Source of the DNA: Gnetum montanum
Lineage: Eukaryota > Streptophyta > Gnetopsida > Gnetales > Gnetaceae
NCBI GenBank assembly: GCA_015680685.1
Contig: MNCI01002312.1
Location: forward strand, 151,305 to 215,304
Reading direction: 5' to 3'
Length of the DNA: 64,000 nucleotides
Shown in pieces: positions 55,494 through 64,000 of the stretch; within the stretch, counting starts at the first letter, position 1; each line of letters opens with the position of its first letter. The notes beneath the pieces were generated by a model. It worked only from the letters and a program-made list of their open reading frames with translations. It searched no databases and was not told the origin of the DNA. The position numbers and the translations under genes are program-made.

Positions 55494-56661
55494 TTGCATG
55501 TTTTCTTCCTCTTAATCATGAATTTGATTTGTATATAGTTGCATTTGCATATTTTCTTTGCATTTCCATCATTTCTTTCTTGGCATATTATTTTGATTTT
55601 TTCTTTGCATATGATTTTAATAATCATTATGGTCTTTTGAGTTACTAGGCGTTGGGTCATCAGAACACCATTCGAAAATAAAATTAGTATAATGCTTTAT
55701 ATAATATTTCTTATTACTATTACATAAAATCTCTCTTATACTATATATTTCAATAATGCTTTGATTCTTTCCAATCTTTTTCAAGGTTTTAGTTTCTATA
55801 GTTATATTGTATTATGGAGTATGAGATTTGTGCTAACTTATCATGTAAGCATCATGATCATGTGAGTGTAGGATAGGTGATGTTGGAGAATGGTTAGCCA
55901 TAATCACTAGGTGACCTTGGAAAATCCCACATTACCTCTTATAAGCCCTAGGCCTCAAGTGTGATGTCCATGGTTACCTTGTGAAAAATGGGGTAAAGTG
56001 TGTTCATTTCCACTTGAGAACCCTTAGCCACCCAAGAGACCTTCTATGATGCTATCAAATTGCAATTAAAGGAACATATAAGAGGGTTGAACTGCACCAT
56101 GGGCAAAATTTCCTCAAAAAGAAAAAAAAAGGAATGAGGACCATGTTCATTGGCAGTGTAATAAATTCTTACGTGTGATGGGGTTTGGCAGCTATCCTAA
56201 CCCTAACCTCCATTTCCCGTTTTGAACCTATTTCCAAAAAAAAAAAAACGGTTCTAAGGAAAAATCCAAAATTTGTGACTAGCCAGGATTTAATATGAGC
56301 CTATCCTCCTCATTAAGTTTAGTATGGGTCTTGTGCTCAAAGTAGTCTGCATGTTTTTGACTTTTACTTTGTAAGAAGATTGGGAAAAAATCATAATTAT
56401 ATATTTTAATTATATATAGATATATGTAGTTAAAATAAATAAAATTATATATTTAGAGTTTAATTAAATAAGATGGTGTGGTTTCGATGTCCCACGTCTA
56501 GTTCTCTTTTGATTATTTGGTTATTTTAATCATGTTTAGGTTAATATAGTTTACTTTAAAGTTTCCATTTTCTTGTTTTGTGATGTTTGCAATTCTCTAC
56601 CTATTGCATCTCCTTTTAAAAATTTCTGTGTTCTTGTTCCCTACATTGGCATGCAATTAAA
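55494..56661 (+). other. 3' untranslated region of element D
   Basis: AT-rich, no gene. ATATATATAGATATATG-like runs lie at 56395-56450. Confidence 0.5.
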
Positions 56662-56676
56662 ATTTTGGGGGCTAAG
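56662..56676 (+). other. Polypurine tract of element D
   Basis: ATTTTGGGGGCTAAG ends directly before the LTR's TGTTGATG. It is G-rich and interrupted by CT. Confidence 0.55.
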
Positions 56677-57413
56677 TGTTGATGTCAACACTCCCATGCT
56701 CTCATGGAGCCATGATTATCAATGTCTCTATCTCTCTCTCTTAATAACCATAATAAAAATCATGTGAGTAGTTGGCATTTAAACTATCAGGTGGTGGTCA
56801 ATCATTAATGGTAATAGTTACAATCATTAATGGTGATATTTACAATCATTAATAGTAATAGTTACAATTATTAATGGTGATAGTTACAGTCATTAACAGT
56901 AATAATTAAATCATTAATGGTGGTAGTTACGATCATTAGTTGTGGTGGTTTCGGACATTAATGGCAGATGTTTCAGAAGTCATGGACATAGTGGGAACTT
57001 AAATTAGAGAACATAGACATTATTATGGATGGCTGCAGCGGCTATAAAATCAGTCTAGAGGGGGGGCTTTTGGAGGAGGAAGGGGAAGGAAGGGAGTCCC
57101 AAAAACAGGCTTTGGCTATTAGTCTAGAGGGGAAACTTCATCTCCACTAAGAAGTAGTTTCTCTTTTCTCTTCTTTTCTGTACAGGTTTGTAGTTGATCT
57201 TTGAGAAGCATCCAAGGTAGGATCCAGTGGCTCAAAATTGGATCCTTGTGGATCTTCTCAATGATAGCAGAATCTTGTCATGGTGGTGCAAATGTGGGTG
57301 AATGATCTTCCTCTCTACAGTGGTGCACAAAAGGTTGCAGATGGTAGCAGGATTTAAGAGCTGTAGTTGCTACCCTATGCAGACTACAATGGGCACACAC
57401 ACACACACACACA

Positions 57414-57454
<41 letters not shown>

Positions 57455-57747
57455 GGCGATCACGGTCTTCCTGCCTAGCAATGGATTCCATCGGTAATCA
57501 TAGACTAGCAGCATTAGTGGGACCAAGGAAAATTCAGTTCTTTTAATTACTTATTTTATTGAAGATAATTATTTAATTTAAATTCTAGATTTTTTTCTAG
57601 TTTATTATTTGCAAAAAGCCACATAGCCCTCTCCAGCTGAGACTATTCCTAAGTTTCTATACCCATACGGGAGGCATCCCAGGCAATAGTCTCCTAAAAT
57701 GAGTTTTCATTCCCTGTGTTAGTGTGACCAAAATTTATGCATCAACA
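56677..57747 (+). repeat. 3' LTR of element D
   Basis: Matches 50993-52044 over its length. TATA box GCTATAAAAT at 57041-57050, end GCATCAACA. It includes an AC/TC microsatellite absent from the 5' copy. Confidence 0.9.
57391..57452. repeat. (AC)n(TC)n microsatellite
   Basis: About 12 AC units followed by about 18 TC units inside the 3' LTR of D. The 5' LTR has only CACTCTCTCTCCCTCTCTC here (about 51730). Confidence 0.9.
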
Positions 57748-58260
57748 ACACTATGATGTTAACTCATGCTATTTTTGATTAGATCAAGGCTAGCAATCTT
57801 TTCACAAAAATATCTAACCTAAGAAGTCCACTCATTTACTTACAAATCACTAAACATGAGCCATGCAAGGTCCTTCTTGATTATGATTCCAGTGTGAATC
57901 TCATCTCCCATGACATGTATAAAGCTTAGAACCTACCACCTCTCAAGAAGATCAACATCCATTTGGAATTGGAAAACTAGTCAATCACTATTCCTTTAGG
58001 ACTAGTAGAGGAAATTGTGATCATAATTAGTGGGTGGTCCTATCCTATCAATTTTTTGGTGATCAAGGTTGAAAACTGCAAAGGTGACTTTCCCATCATT
58101 ATGGAAAGGGAATGGTTAAGCAAAGTTGATGCGCAAATGGGCATCAAGGACCTTTCCTTGGAAATATCCAAGGAAAATGAATTTGGAAGGCTAGAGAAGT
58201 AGCATGTTCCATACATCACATATAATAATAATAAGTGCAATTACATGTAGAACTTATGGT
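57748..58260 (+). pseudogene. Protease of element E (broken)
   Basis: RSPLIYLQITKHEPCKVLLD followed by YDSSVNLISHDMYKA: the catalytic DSG is now DYDS. Then LPPLKKINIHLELEN, IPLGLVEEIVIIISGWSYPI, NFLVIKVENCKGDFPIIMER and EWLSKVDAQMG. It aligns with E' 42980-43480 and continues the gag cut at 50992. Stops lie after MYKA and LEN. Confidence 0.75.
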
Positions 58261-58659
58261 CCATCAAAAGCACATATATTAAATCATGTAATAAGGGTCC
58301 ATAAGACATAGATATTCAAAGGTATATGTACATATTACCACAAAACAAGAGGGCATCTAGTGGCTAATAGTTGACTCTGATAGTAGCACATTATGCATGG
58401 AACCAACTAAGAGCCTAACATGTGCTTATGTCAAAGCCATGGATGAACTTGAGCAAGTTCATCACCAACTCTCCAATGATGAAGATGATGATACCTATTG
58501 GGGAGAGTTGGAAATTCCTAATCATTACAAATAGAAGCCCCTAGAGTTAAAAACTCTACCAACTAGCATGAAGTATGCATTTTTGAACAATGGCAAGCCA
58601 ATCATAATCAATGCCAAACTTGCTCTTGAATAAAAAGAAAAGCTATTAAAGGTAATTAA

Positions 58660-59380
58660 CAAATGACCAATAGCCTTTGCTTGGTCATATCCTAAGGTAA
58701 TTGGAATCAATCCAAGGATATGCTAGCATCGCATCTACACTAACCTTGTCATGAAACCATAAAGGAGGTTGAATCCCAAATTGAAACAAATCATCAAGGA
58801 GGAAATAAAATAACTCCTCAAGGTGGGGTTCATTTATCACATTGCAGATAGTGAGTGGGTTAGCCCACTCATAGTTGTGCCAAAGAAAAGTAGAAAGTGA
58901 TGGGTCTGCATTGATTTTAAGCTATTGAACATGGAAAAATTTAAATATCATTTTCCATTACCATTTATGGACCAAGTGTTGGACACTATCTCTGAGCATT
59001 GCTATTATAACTTCTTGGATGGTTATAGTGGCTATAATCAGATCCAAATTGTGCCAAAAGATCAAGCTAAGATAACATTCATGAGTTCATGGGGGACTTT
59101 TGCATGTTGTCAGATGTTGTTTGGTCTATGAAATACCGTTATAACATTTTCATGCCTAGTCCTTTGTATTTTCCAACAGCAAATTGGTAGTGGAGTAAAG
59201 GCTTTCATTCATTACTTATCTACCTATGGGGCTACATATAAGCAAGCCCTGGACTACATTAAGCAAGTATTAAAAATATGCATCACAACAAACCTTAGGC
59301 TCAATTGGCAAAAAATCTATTTAATGGTCCAAGAAGGCATAGAATTACTCAACCAAAGATAGACGTAGACGTAGAAAAAA
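58660..59380 (+). pseudogene. Reverse transcriptase of element E (broken, active box lost)
   Basis: AFAWSYPKVIGINPRI leads in; then VGFIYHIADSEWVSPLIVVP, KKSRK, HFPLPFMDQVLDTISEHCYY, FLDGYSGYNQIQIVPKDQAK and SSWGTF. The catalytic box region reads FIHYLSTYGAT where Athila-type RTs have F-x-D-D-x-S-x-Y-G, so both aspartates are gone. LDYIKQVLKICITTNLRLNW follows. Several TGA/TAG stops. Inactive. Confidence 0.85.
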
Positions 59381-59990
59381 TAAGGATCATCCAAGGAATC
59401 ACATGCCAACTAGAGATAGTTAAAGATGTTTGATCATTCCTTGGACATACTGGCTACTATCGACGATTCATAGAGAATTTCTCTAAGATCACAAAGCTAT
59501 TGGTAGAGCTTATAAAGAAAGATGCTCTATTCATTTGGACCAAGAAAGGTGAACATGCATTCCAACAATTAAAGTAAAAGTTTGTAGAAACTCCAATTCT
59601 ATAGTTACCAAATTGGTCCAAACCATTTCACATAATGACAAACACATCTAATTATGCTTTAGGAGTAGTGCTTACATAGTTGGATGACAACAAACATCCA
59701 TATTACATTCATTATGCAAGTCAAAGCATTGTGGGGGCATAGTTGAATTACACCACAATAAAAAAAGAATTAATGGTAGTGGTGTATACTCTTGAAAATT
59801 TTAGACACTATGTGCTTGGTTATAAAGTATTTGTGCACACAAACTATAACAACATCTGCTTTCTAATGAATAAGCCAATGATGAGTCCCCATAACATACG
59901 GTGGCTCATGATCTTGTAAGAATTTAATCTTATAATGATAATCAAAAAGGATTTGAGAATGTGATCACTGACCACCTCTCTTGATTAAGA
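59380..59990 (+). pseudogene. RNase H of element E (broken)
   Basis: A linker like DHSLDILATID (frame-shifted) precedes FVETPIL, NWSKPFHIMTNTSNYALGVV, YYIHYASQSIVGA, LNYTTIKKELMVVVYTLENF and RHYVLGYKVFVHTNYNN. The first catalytic Asp is Asn (TNTSNYALG). Stops at several glutamine positions. Confidence 0.8.
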
Positions 59991-60149
59991 TAGGATAACA
60001 AATAGGAGGAGAGCCCACTCTCTAATCAATTTCTAGATGAACTCCTCCTTACAGGTGCAATAAATGACCAAGTTCCCATAGAAACAAAATGGTATGATGA
60101 CATCATCACTTACCTTCTTACTCAAGAAATGCCACAAGGTTTTGACTTT

Positions 60150-60950
60150 AGGAATAAATAATAGTTTCTTCATTGGGAAAAATACTTCATGAAAATCAAT
60201 GGACACCTTTACAAGGTGTGCATTGATGTCTTGGGTTGTTGGTATGTTCCTATTGTAGATCAATTGTGCGTGCTCTAGGATGCTCACAAAGGCCCCTACA
60301 AAGGTTACTATGTAGGGAGATGCACATCCATAAAAATATTGATGGAAGGATACTATTGGCCTACAATCTCTAGGGATGCCCACTAGTTTGTTTGATCTTG
60401 TAAATGTTGTTAAAGAGATGGTGGGATGATCACTCAAATGGAGGATCCAGCATAGTGGATTCAACCACTGAAGCCCTTTGACATATGGGGAATAGACTTC
60501 ATGGGTCCCATTACACCCATGTCCAATAGAAACACATATATCATCGTAGTAGTTGACTACTGCATCAAATGGGCAGATGCAATAGCCGTCACTGATTAGA
60601 CATCATCAACAACTACTAGATTTATCCAACAAAATGTTGTCAATAGGTTTGGGGTGCCATGTGTACTAATTTCTAATAATGGAAATCACTTCACAGGTGC
60701 CAATTTTAGAAAGTTGATGCAACATTTGGGGGTTGAGCATAAATTAATAACACCCTATTACCCCAAGCCAATGATCAAGCAGAGGTAACCAATAGAGAGA
60801 TTACAATGATCCTAACAAGGACGATAAGCAAATATGAGAAAGATTGGAGCAAAAAACTTAATGATGCCCTATGCACCTACCACTCAACATGGAAGATTCC
60901 TATTGCTACTCTAACTATGATTTAGTGTATGGAAAACTTCCAATGCTCTT
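60150..60950 (+). pseudogene. Integrase of element E (broken)
   Basis: KGPYKGYYVGRCTSIKILME with GYYWPTISRDAH and CKCC mark the zinc-binding part. Core: [15 protein letters not shown] keeps the first Asp, [13 protein letters not shown] follows, LISNNGNHFTGANF has Asn for the second Asp. QAEVTNREI with the Glu is present near 60778 but in a shifted frame. Stops and frameshifts make it inactive. Confidence 0.85.
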
Positions 60951-61089
60951 GATTTAATCTAAGCTCTGTACACTTTCAACAGATAGTGAACTAAATCTTG
61001 ACCTAAGCCTAGCACTAAAATAAAGATTGATTAACCTCAACATGCTAGATGAAAACCAATTAGTGGCCCTATCACAAGGCATTCAATAA

Positions 61090-61345
61090 GCAACAACATG
61101 ACTAAAGAATATGAAAAGTAAAATTCCAACTAGAAGATAAGGTTATCTATTGGAAACCCACACATGTACAATAGAAAACTAAGTTTCAGACATTATGTAA
61201 GGGACCTTATATAATTGCTAAAACCTTTTTCTTTAGGGGCATGACCATATACACACCTGAGAGCCCAAATAAAAGGTAGTTGATCAACATCCAACAAGTA
61301 AAGCTTCTCCATGAACCTAAGCAAGCGAGTGCCACAAATACCTCA
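61090..61345 (+). pseudogene. Integrase tail of element E
   Basis: VQLEDKVIYWKPTHV, KTKFQTLCKGPYIIAKTFFF and INIQQVKLLHEP end at TAA near 61345. Equivalent to the closing module of Athila-type polyproteins. Confidence 0.6.
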
Positions 61346-62125
61346 ATGGATGGATAACCACATTCAATTTTTCATATCTCATTCTTCCAACTTAGTTTTA
61401 GGGGAGATGCTCATCCATGCTAATCATCGACATTTCCTCTTATTTTTTCTATTTTTTGTTTTCCACATTTTTGATTTTGCAAGTTATTTATTTTACAACT
61501 TTTTGATTTTCAAATTTTTTCCTACTTTTACACCATTTTTTATTTTACACCATTGTTAGTATGTTTGAATCTTCATTGAATATTTTACACTTTCTTATAT
61601 ATTTTACTTTGTTTAAGTGTGATTTTCAAATTTTTGCTAATAAAAGTGATTTATTACCAATAGGACATCATGGTGTTGTGGCTACTACTAATGGTGGTTT
61701 GTGCTTTATGTTTGGTTTGCTAATGTTTGATTTCTATATTTGAATTTTTATACCAATGACTTAGTCATGGTTTCATTTTCATGGAATAGGTAGTGAGTCC
61801 ACGACATCTAACCATCTACAAACTCTATGGTTTTCCTTATTTTTGAAGTTTAAGGTCCCTTTCATTAAATCAAATTTAATAAATTTGTGACCTTGGTAGT
61901 TTCTAGAATTGGGAAATATTCAAAGGTTTGAATAGGTTGTGATTTCAAGGGAACTTAATACTAATTGTACTCTTCTACTTACTTGAGTGCTTGAGTGTTC
62001 TCATTGACTTGTTACCATTCCATGTTCTACTAATAGGAAGTCAAATGAAGTCTTTGCATGGTGTGGTTTCCATCCAAAAAAAAAAACACATGATGGAAAT
62101 TAAAAGCAGACCCCTTAAACAAATA
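61346..62125 (+). other. 3' untranslated region of element E
   Basis: Matches E' 43793-44540 in pieces (GGGGAGATGCTCATCCATGC, TGCTAATGTTTG, GTCTTTGCATGGTGTGGTT). T-rich TTTACACCATTTTTTATTT-type runs. No gene. The right end is lost at about 62125. Confidence 0.6.
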
Positions 62126-62149
62126 AACAAGCTAAAATACCATAATATT

Positions 62150-64000
62150 TTGGCCCTCAACATTGCAACTATAAATATGGCTAAGTGTCAAAATGGTGGT
62201 ACTTTGCCCATATTTTTCCAAGTGTTGAGTGTAGTCACCTCCAATTGCCAGATTTGCAAAAATTTTCTAAGTGTTAGAATGATGGCACTTTTGCAGATTA
62301 ACATATCACATTATTACGCTACATAGCGTAGCACAATGTAGCACCCTATTGAAACACCCCAAATTTCAAGGACATCCTTGCTTCACCAGGTCTTCAAAAT
62401 TCAGGCAGCATTAAGTCACTTTAGCAAGAAGTGGATGTTTTAAGTTTAGGCTATACAGTTTGGCAAATTTTCTAGCTAGGTAATCCATCCAGCTAATAGC
62501 CCACTTAGAAATGATGTGGAGAGTTGACGACGGTGCTCAAAATGCACAAAATAGTTTGGCAGGTTTTCTAAGTCAACGAGTTCTCTACACTACGCCATGC
62601 TATATAACGTAGCAAGCTTCAGGAGATAGTTGTTCAAATAGTCAACTGTAAATTGTTACAAGACGAGATGCTATGCTACACAGCGTAGCATAGCATAGCA
62701 AGAGAAAGATAGGAAGGCTTGGCTTACATGGTGATTTCCGATCGCACTGAGTTAGCACCTCTGGCCTTTGAAAATAGTTGCTTCACTCGACTCCAAGTTC
62801 TTCAGCAATGGCTCCTTCACCAGAAAGTGGAAAACTTAGCAAAAAGTAGGCCATGTCGGTTGCTACACTACGTAGTGTAGCACAGTGTAGAAACTCTATG
62901 GGAATAATGAAAGGCATCTCAAAGGGCAGGATTAGCAAGTCTGCAACTTTTGCAGTGCAAAAAGTGAAGTTTTCAGATTATCGACATTTTTGCAACTAAG
63001 GCCAGCTGCTACGCCATGCTATGCTACGTAGCGTAGCATAGCATAGAAAACATGTAATAAACATTCAATGTGCTTCAAAGGTCTCGAACACATGCAGCAG
63101 GATGTAACGCAAGTTTTTGCTTCGAACTGATGGCTACGATACGCCCATGTGCTACGCTACAAAGCATAGCATGGCATAGCAAAAAATTATGCCACATCAA
63201 TGTACTTCACCTAATTGCACCATTGGCACACATCTCCAAGCTTTGATGACACAATTACAGCATGGTAGGTTCGCAATTACAGCATGGTAGGCTCGTCCAA
63301 TGGACATGCATGCCCATGCAGCATAGACAAGTCAACATAGACCCAAGACACGTGGTGTCCAACCCGCATCTTTCACATGCCCTTGGTCTGATAAATACCC
63401 CAATGAGCAATGCTTGAAGGGGGTTATTTTGGTGGACAATTCAGTCACTTGGTAATTTTATTAGCTGGCAAGTTAGCATTGCATTCTTGAGCATTGTAAA
63501 CATCTTTTTTGACATTGTAAATAGTTGACACTCTCATTTGGCATTTTCTTCTAATATTTCTTGCTATCCTCATAGCATTCTGCATTGTTAACCCCTGAGT
63601 CCATGTTCAAGCATACAACTATCTTGCTCTAAACATCCTAGTTATTCTTGGGATCCCTATGCCCCTTAGCGCTATGCAACCAATTGTATCCACCTTGACA
63701 AAGAGAAGTCACATTCTTGAAGCGGTGCATCTTTCTAATTGTATTTTAGTTTTTTTTCTTGCTTATCATTGCAATTTTACATTATTTTTTGTCTCTTTTG
63801 CATTTAAAGTTATCATTTTATGCTAGAAATCTTATTTTTGAATTATCTATTTACGAAAGGTTATAATAACACCGACTAAGTCCCTGTCTGATCGACCAGA
63901 CTATTCAGGGTGCCCCAGTTTCATTTTATTTAGCATGACCCTCGTGCAGATCTGAGGTTAAGACTATCATCAACCTATAACCTCTTGGCATTTTCTAGTC
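62150..64000 (+). repeat. Tat-type LTR with periodic palindromes, cut by the window end
   Basis: Same layout as the element C LTR: palindromic TAGCATAGC clusters at about 62312, 62588, 62668, 62864, 63017 and 63150, TATA-like TGATAAATACC at 63389-63399, and a U5 with AAGTCCCTGTCTGAT and CTATTCAGGGTGCCCC (63876-63917) matching 24700-24740. It is on the plus strand, so it is not part of C'. TGAAACACCCC at 62350 might be the LTR start, but one palindrome lies before it. Confidence 0.65.
63017..63043. repeat. Perfect 12-base-arm palindrome
   Basis: Arm TGCTATGCTACG, centre TAG, arm CGTAGCATAGCA. It is the best formed of the LTR palindromes. Confidence 0.9.

Larger units (their letters stand above)
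50993..57747 (+). mobile_element. Element D: gypsy element encoding gag-protease-tail only, inserted in E
   Basis: LTRs 50993-52044 and 56677-57747 share the terminal inverted repeat TGTTGATG/CATCAACA. GCACT (before) and ACACT (after) are a probable 5-base target duplication with one change. PBS at 52051, PPT at 56662-56676. The body carries gag, protease and integrase tail in one frame, with no RT, RNase H or integrase core. It would need enzymes from an autonomous relative such as element A's family. LTRs differ at many positions, so the insertion is not recent. Confidence 0.9.
47520..62125 (+). mobile_element. Element E: Athila-like gypsy element, interrupted by D and truncated at its right end
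   Basis: 5' LTR 47520-48417, PBS 48419-48436, gag 48600-50990, then element D (50993-57747), then protease, RT, RNase H, integrase and tail to about 61340 and a 3' region matching that of E'. No 3' LTR: similarity to E' ends near 62125, where Tat-type LTR sequence begins. RT-RNase H context and the PBS fit the Athila group. Confidence 0.8.

Noticed and set aside
57391-57526. Protein with a run of Arg-Glu repeats
   Set aside because: It is the translation of the AC/TC microsatellite.

Overview
This window reads as plant nuclear heterochromatin. It is AT-rich and packed with old, nested Ty3/gypsy LTR retrotransposons. I see no intact host gene, no tRNA or rRNA gene, no CRISPR array and nothing bacterial. 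The density of decayed but still ordered elements would suit a large, slowly purged genome such as a gymnosperm, but that lineage guess is weak.

Layout, left to right. (1) 1-7750: element A, a gypsy element with order LTR end, PBS, gag, protease, an extra RNase H, RT, RNase H, integrase, integrase tail, and an extra ORF after integrase. (2) 8238-24838: element C, a Tat-type element on the plus strand (gag, protease, antisense gene cassette, RT, RNase H, second RNase H, integrase, 3' LTR). (3) 24844-47519: element C', a Tat-type relative on the minus strand. It has its 3' LTR start and PPT near 25840, a plus-strand copy of the same antisense gene at about 28100-37362, and its protease at 46990-47519. 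Its RT-integrase region is not visible. (4) Inside an intron of that antisense gene, 33572-37204 is an LTR-type insertion carrying fragments of at least five unrelated host genes. (5) 37825-46588: element E', an Athila-like gag-protease element whose RT-to-integrase region is gone. (6) 47520 to about 62125: element E, a full-coding but decayed Athila-like element, split by (7) 50993-57747: element D, a gag-protease-tail element that is also missing RT-integrase. (8) About 62150-64000: another Tat-type LTR.

Three things stand out. First, the insertion at 33572-37204 holds pieces of an APS reductase, a UDP-glycosyltransferase (opposite strand), casein kinase 1, a class IV HD-ZIP factor and the exon-junction protein Y14. 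It begins TG, ends CA, and is flanked by CATTT on both sides. Second, the Tat elements carry a multi-exon gene in antisense orientation between protease and RT, with an FCP1-like phosphatase-type region. It is present twice, with matching intron positions and, in one copy, its own TATA box. Third, element A has its additional RNase H in front of RT rather than behind it.

Almost every coding region carries stops or frameshifts, so nearly all are called pseudogenes. Many in-frame stops are TAG or TAA where glutamine would be expected, as decay of methylated cytosine would give. Elements D and E' would have depended on enzymes made by autonomous relatives.
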